Shown: piece after piece, positions 1 through 8,514 of the stretch | How the letters are laid out: each line of letters starts with the position of its first letter | Position numbering within the stretch: position 1 is the first letter of the stretch | Assembly (NCBI GenBank): GCA_013289665.1 | Contig: JABCZN010000004.1 | Location: 62,001 to 126,000, forward strand | Direction of reading: 5' to 3' | From: Acidobacteriota bacterium | Lineage (GTDB): Bacteria; Acidobacteriota; Terriglobia; Acidiferrales; UBA7541 | DNA length: 64,000 nucleotides | Position numbers and translations under genes: made by a program | The notes under the pieces: model-generated | The model's input: only the letters and a program-made list of their open reading frames with translations | The model's database searches: none | Told to the model about the DNA's origin: nothing

Positions 1-1914
1 AGCCCGCTGAACGAAGATGAACTCACGCGCAACGCGGTGGAGTTTCTTAGCGGCATCCGGTGCTTCCTCCATTACAGCAACGGGCGCAACGACAATACAC
101 TCAGCTACGAACTGCAGGCCGACGCCGCGGAACGTTCGCTGGGCATTGACGACAACCTGCGCCGCAACGCCGCCGAGTGGATGCGCATGTACTTCCGCCA
201 CGCGCGAACCCTGAACCGCCAGCTGCTGCGCTATATGGAGCAGCGCCCGGCGACTACACTTTCCCTGCGCCAGCGCCTGATGAACGCCATGCCGGGCGGA
301 AAAATTGAAACGGGAAGTGGAAGAGCGTTCGCCGTGCGCGACGGCTTGCTGGAATTGACCAACGAGCAGGCATTCTCTGACCGGCAAACGATTTATGCGC
401 TGCTGGCGGAATCCTCGCGTCTGGGAATCCCTCTGAGCCGTGACGCCGAGCGCGGGATTGCCTACATCATGCTGCACCCGGAGTTGCAGCACAAAAATAC
501 GCGTATCACCTGGCCGGCGCTGAGTGAAATTCTCGCCGGCGCCTTTCCGTCTCTCGCGCTGCGGCCAATGCACCGCCTGGGCCTGTTGACCGAAGCGTTG
601 CCGGAATTCCGGACCATCGATTCGCTGGTGGTGCGGGATTTTTACCATCGCTACACTGTGGACGAGCATTCGTTGCGCGCGATCGAGCACCTGCAGGAAC
701 TTGCCGCGCCGCCAGATCAGCGCGGCGCGCACTTCGCTCCGTTGTGGCGAACCATGGATCGCCGCGACCTGCTGATCCTCTCGCTGCTGCTTCACGATGT
801 GGGCAAGGGCATGCCGGTGGAAAGCCACGTGGCCGGCAGCCTGCAAGCTCTCGAAACGGCCGCCGATCGCTTGAAGCTCGGCCCCGAAGAAAAAAGCGAA
901 GTGCATTTCCTGATCGAGCACCACCTGGACATGTCCGCCACCGTGCAGCGCCGCGACATCTTCGATCCCTCCACGGTTTCCGGATTCGCCGCCGTGGTGG
1001 GCAGCCAGGAACGCCTGCAGCGGCTTTGCCTGCTCACCTACGCCGACATTCACGCGGTAAATCCGGAAGCGCTGACTCCCTGGAAATCGGAAATGCTGTG
1101 GCAGCTGTTTGTGGCCACTTCCAACCATTTCAGCCGCACCGTGGACCGGGATCGCCTGCATGTTTCCGACGAGGCGCTCCTGCTCGATCAAGTCAGGCGC
1201 CAATCCGAAACCGCATCGAAAGAAGAGGTCGAGCGGTTCCTGGAAGGTTTCCCGCGGCGGTATCTCGCCGTTCACTCGCCCGAAGAGGTGGCGCTGCACT
1301 TTGCGCTGTACCAGAAACTGGGTGCGCAGCCTGTGCAGACCGATTTGAAACAACGGCATCACGCCTTCGAGCTCACCCTGCTGTCGGCGGATCGCCCGGC
1401 GCTGTTCGCCGCGATTTCCGGAGTCCTGGCTGCCTGGGGCATGAACATCGTGAAAGCGGATGCGTTTGCAAATTCCGCCGGGGTGGTGCTGGACACGTTC
1501 CACTTTGTTGACATGCACCATACGCTCGAACTGAACCCCGGCGAGCGAGCGAGCTTTCAGGAGAGCATCGCAGATGTGGTGAACGGCAAGCAGCCTCTGG
1601 AACCCTTGCTAAAAGGCCGGCTTGCGGCCGCCGTGGCGAAACCGCCCAAAGTCAGTTTGCGGACTTCCATCCAGTTCGACGACGGCTCTTCCGACCACTC
1701 GACGTTGATGGAAGTGGTCACCCAGGACCGGCCGGGGCTGTTGTACGAGGTGGGATCGGCGCTGGCCCGCCAGGGCTGCAACATTGACGTGGCTCTAATT
1801 GACACCGAGGGCCAGAAAGCCATTGACGTTTTCTACCTGACGGCGCAGGGAGCGAAGCTCACGCCGCAGAAAAAGGAACTGCTGCGCGAAGTTCTGGAAG
1901 CGACCCTCGGATAA
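1..1914 (+). CDS. glnD: [Protein-PII] uridylyltransferase / uridylyl-removing enzyme, C-terminal part
   Basis: The frame is open at base 1, so the gene begins upstream; 637 residues remain and the N-terminal nucleotidyltransferase catalytic site lies outside the window. The fragment holds the middle of the protein, an HD phosphohydrolase domain with the motif HDVGKG near fragment residue 265, and two C-terminal ACT domains (about 455-505 and 567-635) with the typical DRPALFA and DRPGLLYEV turns. This is the standard GlnD order. GlnD adds UMP to PII proteins when glutamine is low and removes it when glutamine is high, so it is the cytoplasmic nitrogen sensor; the ACT domains bind glutamine. 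The gene is convergent with the next one. Confidence 0.95.
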   Translation, partial: SPLNEDELTRNAVEFLSGIRCFLHYSNGRNDNTLSYELQADAAERSLGIDDNLRRNAAEWMRMYFRHARTLNRQLLRYMEQRPATTLSLRQRLMNAMPGGKIETGSGRAFAVRDGLLELTNEQAFSDRQTIYALLAESSRLGIPLSRDAERGIAYIMLHPELQHKNTRITWPALSEILAGAFPSLALRPMHRLGLLTEALPEFRTIDSLVVRDFYHRYTVDEHSLRAIEHLQELAAPPDQRGAHFAPLWRTMDRRDLLILSLLLHDVGKGMPVESHVAGSLQALETAADRLKLGPEEKSEVHFLIEHHLDMSATVQRRDIFDPSTVSGFAAVVGSQERLQRLCLLTYADIHAVNPEALTPWKSEMLWQLFVATSNHFSRTVDRDRLHVSDEALLLDQVRRQSETASKEEVERFLEGFPRRYLAVHSPEEVALHFALYQKLGAQPVQTDLKQRHHAFELTLLSADRPALFAAISGVLAAWGMNIVKADAFANSAGVVLDTFHFVDMHHTLELNPGERASFQESIADVVNGKQPLEPLLKGRLAAAVAKPPKVSLRTSIQFDDGSSDHSTLMEVVTQDRPGLLYEVGSALARQGCNIDVALIDTEGQKAIDVFYLTAQGAKLTPQKKELLREVLEATLG

Positions 1915-1943
1915 AAAGCCGGACAACCGCCATCGGCAATGGC

Positions 1944-2885
1944 TTACAAACTGGCCTGGCAAACTTCATGCCCCTGCTGACCGCGAACCGGTAAGCGCCA
2001 AACACAAACCGGACAGAGTGCGAAAACAGCTTTCGGTGTGCCGGCAGCTTTTCTGTGACTGGCGGCGCCCGTGGAGCTGAGAGTGGTCGAGGCAGCCCCG
2101 ATGATTTTGCGCGAGCTCTTCTCTGCGAGAAACACCACCACAGCGAGATTTTCCTTTTTCCATCCGGGCTCTAGGGTGACTTGAATGCGGCGGTTGTACC
2201 CGGCGGTATCGCGCAGGGTATCCAGTTTTCGCAGGCTGCGCACCACCGCGGCGTGCTTCAGGGTTTCTCCCGAATTTTCTCCCGCCTTCACGTCCGACTG
2301 AAGACCCTTCTCCGTCACTGCGGTCCAAAGCTCCGTTTCGCCATGGGCAGGAATTCCAGCCAGGCTCCGTACCTGGACGTCAACGGCAGGCTTGTCCGGC
2401 GATGAATTCCTGCTTCCTACCAGGAGAATTTCAGCTTTCGGCTGATTGGCCGCCTTCTGGATGGTTGCCCTCGCCGCCTGGCTGCGGCTTCCCACAAATT
2501 CGTGCTGGCCATCGACGATCATTTGCGGAGTGTAGACGCCGTCCGACCCGAACACTCGCGCGTAATCGCTTTGGCGCTGCGAGAACTCGCCCGCGGAATA
2601 GGGATCCTTCCAGCCGAGATGGTTCCAGTAATCCACATGCTCTTCAAGAGCTACGACCTGCACGCCTTCTAGGGATTGTTGCTCGCTTAATTCCCTGAGC
2701 AGGGCGTCGGCCGGAGGGCAGCTGGAGCATCCTTCCGAAGTGAACAATTCGACGACTACAACTCGTGGCGCGCTGCCCGGTTCGCGCGGCGCTGCCTGGC
2801 CGTCGCTCCGCCCGAAGGCGGAAATCAGCAACAAAGCTGCCGCGCCGGCGGCGGCGCAGGAGAGCGAGGATTGCAGGAACTTCAT
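1944..2885 (-). CDS. Secreted DUF1223 family thioredoxin-like protein
   Basis: This 313-residue protein starts with a signal peptide (MKFLQSS followed by an Ala/Leu-rich stretch). I chose the ATG at 2885 because the 19 upstream in-frame residues are basic and not signal-like. The mature part opens with VVVELFTSEGCSSCPPADALL; the CSSC pair followed by cis-Pro-type context, near residues 53-57, and the later YTPQMIVDG are hallmarks of DUF1223, a thioredoxin-fold family. A periplasmic thiol redox role is an inference; no substrate is known. The C-terminal third (after about residue 200) looks like a beta-rich extension. It stands alone and is convergent with glnD. Confidence 0.8.
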   Translation of the reverse strand: MKFLQSSLSCAAAGAAALLLISAFGRSDGQAAPREPGSAPRVVVVELFTSEGCSSCPPADALLRELSEQQSLEGVQVVALEEHVDYWNHLGWKDPYSAGEFSQRQSDYARVFGSDGVYTPQMIVDGQHEFVGSRSQAARATIQKAANQPKAEILLVGSRNSSPDKPAVDVQVRSLAGIPAHGETELWTAVTEKGLQSDVKAGENSGETLKHAAVVRSLRKLDTLRDTAGYNRRIQVTLEPGWKKENLAVVVFLAEKSSRKIIGAASTTLSSTGAASHRKAAGTPKAVFALCPVCVWRLPVRGQQGHEVCQASL

Positions 2886-3075
2886 CGTCACAGTCGGGGT
2901 CCTCCGGGTTCCGGGTGGCTTGCGCACGTGCGGCCCGCCCATCCCGTGAGAGTCGTAAAAAGCCCGGAAGTATCAGGAAATTTCAATCCGAAACGCCAGG
3001 GAAGGGCCGCGATTCCCCAAGCTTCCTCATGACGCGCAGGCACACGTCGCGCTTGCCACGGGGCTGGCTGCACTT

Positions 3076-3765
3076 TCAGCCATGGCCGCCTTCAATCGGG
3101 ATGGCCAGGCCGGTAAGATGCCGGGCTTGCTCACCGGCGAGGGAAAGCACGAGGTCGGCAACATCCTCGGTCTTCGCCCATTTCGAAAAATCGGCGTCAG
3201 GCATGGCTTTGCGGTTCGCGGGTGTGTCCATGGTGCCCGGCAGGATGACGTTCGCGGTCAATCCGGCGCCGGCGTTTTCGAGCGCGACGGTTTGCACGAG
3301 CATGGCGAGCGCCGCTTTAAAGGTGACATAAGCGCCAAGATTCAGATGCGGCTGCGCGGCGGTCAGGCTGCCGATGGCAATGAGTCTTCCGGAAACGGAT
3401 TTCCGCAGGTGAGGAATGCTTTCGCGGAAAACATGAAAAGCCGAAGTCAGATTGATGTTCTGCATTTGTTCCCACATGGCGTCGGTGGTTTCCTCGATGG
3501 ACGGGCCTCCTGCAAATCCTCCGAGCAGATGCACCAGCACATCCAGCCGGCCGTAGCGCTCCACAATTTTCGCAACTCCGCGCTTGATCTCATCCAATTG
3601 ATTGAAATCCATCGCCATCGCCTCGAAGTTGGGCTGCGGGAAATCCGCCGCCGTGATGCCGAGCGACGCACCGATTACGCGGGCTCCCTGCTCGAGAAAC
3701 GCCCTGGTGACCCGCGAGCCAAGCCCTCCGTTAGCGCCGGTGATGAAAACAACTTTATCTTTCAT
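3076..3765 (-). CDS. Short-chain dehydrogenase/reductase (SDR)
   Basis: A 229-residue classical SDR with the cofactor-binding motif TGANGGLG at residues 8-15 and the catalytic Ser...YVTFK triad further on. The ATG at 3765 directly precedes the Rossmann strand (MKDKVVFITG) and has a GGAAGG-like ribosome site upstream; a longer reading to 3951 adds 62 residues unlike any SDR. The substrate cannot be told from sequence. SDRs reduce or oxidise carbonyl/hydroxyl groups with NAD(P)H in the cytoplasm. It is separated from both neighbours by about 190-260 bases, so it is probably transcribed alone. Confidence 0.88.
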   Translation of the reverse strand: MKDKVVFITGANGGLGSRVTRAFLEQGARVIGASLGITAADFPQPNFEAMAMDFNQLDEIKRGVAKIVERYGRLDVLVHLLGGFAGGPSIEETTDAMWEQMQNINLTSAFHVFRESIPHLRKSVSGRLIAIGSLTAAQPHLNLGAYVTFKAALAMLVQTVALENAGAGLTANVILPGTMDTPANRKAMPDADFSKWAKTEDVADLVLSLAGEQARHLTGLAIPIEGGHG

Positions 3766-4022
3766 GGATGGCGATCCTTCCGCTGGAGCCTCTCTCTGAA
3801 TCAGATCCCGCGGGCCCAAAGGTTCCAGAAGGGCCGGAGGTTTACCCGCGCCGCAAATAGCCCACAAGCCCGGGGGCTGCTCCATACTCCCGGTGATTCG
3901 GCGGATTGGCAAGGAGTTCCATGGAAATGACTTATCTGCAGCTCGCCGCACCCGTGAATCTCCCGCGAACCCATCGAATCCCTAGGAAAACTGCTGTAAC
4001 CTTTGCCTGAGCCGCTGCTCCT

Positions 4023-4688
4023 ATGTACAGGAAAGAGAAGGGAGCTCTGCCTACACGCATGCCGGCCACGGTCGAGCGGGAAAAGGAACTGATCGCCCGG
4101 ATCATCGCGGGCGAAACCAATCTTTTCCACGAACTGATTCGCCCCTACGAGCGCATGGTGTATCTCTCCATCCTCACCATGCTGCGCAACGACCAGGAAG
4201 CGGAGGACGCCGCGCAGGAGGTGATGATCAGCGCCTTTCGCCACCTGAAGGGTTTTCGCGGCGAGGCCAAGTTCAGCACCTGGCTGGTGACCATTGCCGT
4301 GAACGAAGCGCGGCGGCGGCTCCGCAAAGCCAAGACGGCTCAGATGGAATCGCTGGATGAAACCAAAGAAGACCGCGAAGGCGATTTCACGCCGGCGGTG
4401 CTGACGGACTGGAGGGAGATTCCATCCGTAGTGCTGGAGAAAAAGGAAATGCGGCAGAAATTGCGCGACGCCGTCGAACAACTGCCGCCCATCTACCGCG
4501 AGGTTCTGGTGCTGCGGGACCTAGAGGAACTCAACCAGCAAGAAACGGCAAGCGCGCTGGGCATCAACGTCACGCTCGTGAAAGTGCGGTTGCACCGGGC
4601 GCGCATGATGCTGCAAAAAATGCTGGCGCCCTATCTGCGGGCAACTGCTCCGGCAAGGAAGGGTTTCTTCGGGAGGATGTTTCAATGA
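4023..4688 (+). CDS. ECF-type RNA polymerase sigma factor (RpoE-like)
   Basis: The 221-residue product has sigma region 2 (DQEAEDAAQEVMISAF, about residues 58-73, then FRGEAKFSTWL) and sigma region 4 (LPPIYREVLVLRDLEE through a helix-turn-helix, about 150-197). It overlaps the following zinc-finger anti-sigma gene by 4 bases (ATGA), so the two are translationally coupled, the usual ECF arrangement. The start is uncertain: ATG at 4023 has no clear ribosome site, while ATG at 4059 (MPATVEREKE) has GGGAG about 14 bases upstream. A TGTAACC sequence at 3995-4001 resembles an ECF -35 element and might mean autoregulation, but a matching -10 is not clear. Its regulon is unknown. Confidence 0.92.
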   Translation: MYRKEKGALPTRMPATVEREKELIARIIAGETNLFHELIRPYERMVYLSILTMLRNDQEAEDAAQEVMISAFRHLKGFRGEAKFSTWLVTIAVNEARRRLRKAKTAQMESLDETKEDREGDFTPAVLTDWREIPSVVLEKKEMRQKLRDAVEQLPPIYREVLVLRDLEELNQQETASALGINVTLVKVRLHRARMMLQKMLAPYLRATAPARKGFFGRMFQ

Positions 4689-4948
4689 CGCTGGAGTGCA
4701 AACACGTTTGGGAACACATCTCCGAGTATCTTGACCGGCAGCTCGATCCCAAGCTGCTCATGGACATTGAGCGACACCTGGAGAACTGCGAAGTCTGCTC
4801 GGCGATTCTGGACTCCACGCGGAATATCCTGGTTCTGACCGCGGATGAACGCACCTATGAACTACCGCTTGGCTACAGCGAACGGCTGCACGCGCGATTG
4901 GAAAAGGTGATTCGCGAACAAGAGCAATCTGAAAACGGACCCGCGTAG
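4685..4948 (+). CDS. Short soluble zinc-finger anti-sigma factor
   Basis: The 87-residue protein carries the anti-sigma zinc finger signature: an N-terminal CKHVWEH helix and the H-x3-C-x2-C motif HLENCEVC. Coupling to the ECF sigma gene (4-base overlap) supports the role of binding and silencing that sigma factor. Unlike most zinc-finger anti-sigmas it has no transmembrane helix; it ends about 50 residues after the motif. It should therefore act in the cytoplasm, possibly as a redox or metal-responsive switch. That last point is inference. Confidence 0.82.
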   Translation: MTLECKHVWEHISEYLDRQLDPKLLMDIERHLENCEVCSAILDSTRNILVLTADERTYELPLGYSERLHARLEKVIREQEQSENGPA

Positions 4949-4966
4949 CGCGCCGCTTTTCACACA

Positions 4967-5422
4967 CTATAAATGATGGGTGTTGCGCAGGTGATAGAAC
5001 GTCTCCACGGCCAGCAGGACCAGCGTAAGCACCGACAGGGCCAACTGCATTCCCTCCGAAGCAAATTTGCTCCGGGAAATTGCCGTTTGCCTCCACGCGG
5101 AAGCAGCGCGCCCTCGCAACCGGCGTACCTGCCACAAGGCCACCAGGTTAAACACGGCGCCCGCCAGCGCGAACATCACCATCGGTATTCGCACGGCATC
5201 AATGTGAATTTTCTGATCGGCGAATTTCATCACGCCGATGGCCGCGCCAAACGCAGCCGCCCCCAGCAGCAGGCGCAAGCCGCTGAGCGCCACGAAAATC
5301 GTGCATACGCTCTGCAGCATCGCCAGGAAAAGGCTGGACCAGCCGATCCACCTGAATCGTGAAACAGTTTGCGCGGCTTCGGTTTCCGGCGCTCCCGCGG
5401 GGGCGTCGAGGGACTCGTCCAT
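4967..5422 (-). CDS. Small integral membrane protein of unknown function
   Basis: A 151-residue protein with a short acidic N-terminus (MDESLDAPAGAPETEAAQ) and four hydrophobic segments: around residues 27-47, 50-70, 78-100 and 130-145. The ATG at 5422 is preceded by AAGGAG seven bases upstream, which settles the start over a longer reading to 5569. I recognise no family. It faces the sigma/anti-sigma pair tail to tail and sits 95 bases downstream of the end of the next leftward gene, so it could be cotranscribed with that YVTN gene. Confidence 0.7.
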   Translation of the reverse strand: MDESLDAPAGAPETEAAQTVSRFRWIGWSSLFLAMLQSVCTIFVALSGLRLLLGAAAFGAAIGVMKFADQKIHIDAVRIPMVMFALAGAVFNLVALWQVRRLRGRAASAWRQTAISRSKFASEGMQLALSVLTLVLLAVETFYHLRNTHHL

Positions 5423-5517
5423 TACCTTGCTCCTTGTTGAATCGTCCACAAAAAACAGTCTGCTGGTTCCCATCCCGCCGCGCAACCCGGGGAAACCGGC
5501 AGATTTTGACTTTCGAG

Positions 5518-6564
5518 TTATTTCGAAACGATGAGGAGCTCCATGGTTCCCGGCTTTACACTGGGCCACTTTTGCCCCGCGGCGGGCGGGATCATGTCCG
5601 CGGCCGGCAGGTACAGCGCGTGCGTTTTCAGATCGAGCGCCATGGTGCGCGCGCTCTTCTTCGTCGGCACGTTCTCCACCACGGAATATCTGTCGGGGGC
5701 GTCTTCATGCACCACACTCAGCGTACCGCTTTCCCCGTTTGACGAAAAAGCCAGGCTCGTTGCCGGATCAAACGCCGCCGCGTCGGCCCCCTCCCCCGTC
5801 TTGGGTGTGGCGATCACCTTTCCGGAGTCTGCATCCACCACGGCCATCATCTCGTTGTCGCAAACCGCGAAGAGGCGCCGCGATTTCGTGTCCATCGCCA
5901 GGCCGGACGGCTCTTTGCAGGGAGCCAGCGACCAGCGGTCGAGCACAGTCATTTTCCGCGCGTCAATGTGCAGCAGTTCGCTGGTGTCTTCCACGTTCAC
6001 GTACACGCTGCCCTTGCCGTCGGCCGCGGCAAACTCCGGCTTGCCGCCGACTGGGAAGGTGCCCAGAACTTTTCCTTCGGCCGCGTCAATCACGGTGGCA
6101 TCCTTGCTGCGGCCGTTGAATGCAAAAACGCGCTTGCTGACGCCGTCGTACAAAATCGCGTCCGGGTTCGTGCCGGCGGGAACCGTGCCGATTGTCGTCA
6201 GTGTCTTCAAATCAAAGATGGTCACCGAGTTGGCACGGCCGCTGCTGATGAAGCCCCGCCCCAATTCGGGCGCCAGGGCAATCCCGTGCACTCCCTGGGT
6301 ATCTGGAATATCCCCCACCAGGGCGTGAGAATCCACGTCGAAAACCACTACGTGCGTGGAGTGCGAAAGGTAAAGGCGCCGGGCATCGGCGTCCACCACC
6401 AGGTAGTCCCATCCTCCTTCGCCGGCCACTGGGATTTTCCCGGAGACTTTATAGCCCGATGCGGCCGCCCTGGCGCCGGCAGCACGGGTTCTCTGGTTGT
6501 AAACAAACATGCAAGCAGCAAAAGCCAGTAGTGAAGCAAAACCAACAATCCCTGCTTTTCTCAT
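5518..6564 (-). CDS. Exported YVTN-type beta-propeller protein
   Basis: This 348-residue protein starts with a signal sequence or membrane anchor (MRKAGIVGFASLLAFAACMF) and then shows repeated propeller blades of about 40 residues such as GWDYLVVDADARRLYLS, TNPDAILYDGVSKRVFAFN and KPEFAAADGKGSVYVN. The ATG at 6564 follows an AAAAGGA ribosome site. Proteins of this kind are common secreted proteins in Acidobacteriota; most have no assigned biochemical role and are presumed to be binding scaffolds in the periplasm. It is transcribed divergently from the CocE-like gene across about 145 bases. Confidence 0.8.
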   Translation of the reverse strand: MRKAGIVGFASLLAFAACMFVYNQRTRAAGARAAASGYKVSGKIPVAGEGGWDYLVVDADARRLYLSHSTHVVVFDVDSHALVGDIPDTQGVHGIALAPELGRGFISSGRANSVTIFDLKTLTTIGTVPAGTNPDAILYDGVSKRVFAFNGRSKDATVIDAAEGKVLGTFPVGGKPEFAAADGKGSVYVNVEDTSELLHIDARKMTVLDRWSLAPCKEPSGLAMDTKSRRLFAVCDNEMMAVVDADSGKVIATPKTGEGADAAAFDPATSLAFSSNGESGTLSVVHEDAPDRYSVVENVPTKKSARTMALDLKTHALYLPAADMIPPAAGQKWPSVKPGTMELLIVSK

Positions 6565-6708
6565 CTGAATTTTCCTTTTCTCGCTGATGGTTTGATCTGG
6601 CGCTGGCGTCAAGCATTGTATCCGAGTTCGCCAGGCGATTGCGATTGTTCGCGGTTGACGATGGTTGACGATGAGTATTGCGCGATTTACGATGCGCGAG
6701 GGGGCAAA

Positions 6709-8487
6709 ATGCCGAGGAACCCGGGATTTCCGTTTTCCGTGCCGTTCGCGCTGGCGGCCGCGTTGTTGTCGATTTCCGTCCTTCCCATCGGGATGCGCGG
6801 GCAATCCGATCTGGTGGTCGTCAAGCGCGATGTTCCCGCAAAGATGCGCGACGGCGTCATCCTTAAAGCCGACATTTATCTCCCCAGGGCTGAGGGGAAA
6901 TACCCTGTCCTGCTCGAGCGCACCCCTTACGACAAGAACAACTCACGGTTCTTTGGCATGAAGGCTGCCGCTCGCGGCTATGTCGTCGTGGTCGAGGACG
7001 TGCGCGGCCGCTACACTTCAGAAGGCGAGTGGTATCCCTTCCGCCACGAATCAGAGGACGGCTACGACACCGTGGAATGGGCGGCGGCGTTGCCGGAATC
7101 AAACGGCAAGGTCGGCATGTTCGGCGGTTCCTATGTCGGGGCTACCCAGATGCTCGCGGCCATCGCGAGCCCCCCGCACCTTTCCGGCATCGCTCCCGGC
7201 ATCACTGCTTCCAACTATCATGAAAACTGGACGTACCAGGGCGGCGCCTTCGAGCAGTGGTTCAATCAGTCGTGGTCCAGCGGTTTGGCGGAGAACACCC
7301 TGGAACGCAGCGTCGCGAAAGACACCAACGCGCTCAACTGGCGGGACACGCTGCCGCTTGTGAATTATCCGCTCCTCGCGGCTCCAGACCCGAAGTCGCT
7401 CGCTCCCTACTACCGCGACTGGCTGGCGCATCCGAGCTACGACGATTACTGGAAAGGCATCTCGCTGGAAGAAAACTATTCGCACATCCAGGTGCCGGCG
7501 CTTCATCTCACCGCGTGGTACGACATTTTCCTCGGTGGCTCGCTGCGCAACTACGTCTTGTTGAAAAGCCGGGCGGGCAGCGAATCCGCGCGCAACGGCC
7601 AGCACCTGTTTGTGGAAGTCGGGGGCCATTCGGGCGGCTCGGACCAGAGAAAAATCGGCGAGGTGGATTTTGGGCCCGCGGCACCGCACGACGATGACGA
7701 ACGCGTGCTCCAGTGGTACGACTATCTTCTGAAGGGGCAGGCGAATGAATTTGCCGGCAAGAAACGGGTGCGATTTTTTTTGATGGGGAGAAACGAGTGG
7801 CGCGACACGGAAGATTGGCCGTTGGCGAGCGCCAAAAGCACAAAATATTATCTCCACTCCGCTGGAAAAGCCAATGGTGCCGTCGGGGACGGTCAGTTGA
7901 GCTCTCAAGCTCCGGCTGCGGAGCCAACGGATTCTTACGTTTATGATCCGGCGAACCCCGTGGCCACCATTGGCGGGCCGCTTTGTTGTGATTGGGTGCA
8001 TTTGGCGCCCGGGCCGCGCGATCAGCGCACGGCGGAAGAACGCAGCGACGTTCTGGTGTACACGACGCCCGCCTTTGTGCGCGACACCGAAGTCACCGGA
8101 CCCGTTTCACTCGATCTCTTCGCCAGCACATCCGCGAAAGACACCGACTTCACCGCAAAGCTCGTGGATCTCTGGCCCAACGGATTCGCGCAGAATTTGA
8201 CTGAGGGCATTCTCCGCCTGCGCTATCGCAATTCCATGGAGCGGCCGGAATTGGCCAAGCCCGGCGAAATCTACCACGTCGCGGTGGACCTCTGGGCCAC
8301 CAGCAACGTCTTTCTCGCCGGCCACCGCCTGCGCGTGGAAATTTCCAGCAGCAATTTTCCGCGCTTCGACCGCAACCTCAACACCGGGGCGGACCAGGCA
8401 ACCTCCACGAAAATGCTGCCTGCCACCAACACCATCTATCACGACAAAGAGCACCCCTCAGCCCTGGTGCTTCCGACTGTTCCGTGA
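6709..8487 (+). CDS. Exported CocE/NonD family alpha/beta hydrolase (S15-like)
   Basis: A 592-residue protein with a signal peptide (about residues 1-33, ending near GMRGQS), an N-terminal alpha/beta-hydrolase domain and a C-terminal jelly-roll domain (from about 425), as in cocaine esterase and X-Pro dipeptidyl peptidases. The nucleophile lies in FGGSYVGAT, the acid in TAWYDIF, and the likely histidine in VGGHSGG. ATG 6709 is preceded by AGGGGG; an earlier in-frame ATG gives a non-signal-like N-terminus. The substrate is unknown: members cleave esters, acylated beta-lactams or Xaa-Pro peptides. It should act in the periplasm. It converges on the CRTAC1 gene. Confidence 0.9.
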   Translation: MPRNPGFPFSVPFALAAALLSISVLPIGMRGQSDLVVVKRDVPAKMRDGVILKADIYLPRAEGKYPVLLERTPYDKNNSRFFGMKAAARGYVVVVEDVRGRYTSEGEWYPFRHESEDGYDTVEWAAALPESNGKVGMFGGSYVGATQMLAAIASPPHLSGIAPGITASNYHENWTYQGGAFEQWFNQSWSSGLAENTLERSVAKDTNALNWRDTLPLVNYPLLAAPDPKSLAPYYRDWLAHPSYDDYWKGISLEENYSHIQVPALHLTAWYDIFLGGSLRNYVLLKSRAGSESARNGQHLFVEVGGHSGGSDQRKIGEVDFGPAAPHDDDERVLQWYDYLLKGQANEFAGKKRVRFFLMGRNEWRDTEDWPLASAKSTKYYLHSAGKANGAVGDGQLSSQAPAAEPTDSYVYDPANPVATIGGPLCCDWVHLAPGPRDQRTAEERSDVLVYTTPAFVRDTEVTGPVSLDLFASTSAKDTDFTAKLVDLWPNGFAQNLTEGILRLRYRNSMERPELAKPGEIYHVAVDLWATSNVFLAGHRLRVEISSSNFPRFDRNLNTGADQATSTKMLPATNTIYHDKEHPSALVLPTVP

Positions 8488-8514
8488 ATAAATTGCGCTG
8501 CTGAGGGAGAGTTG

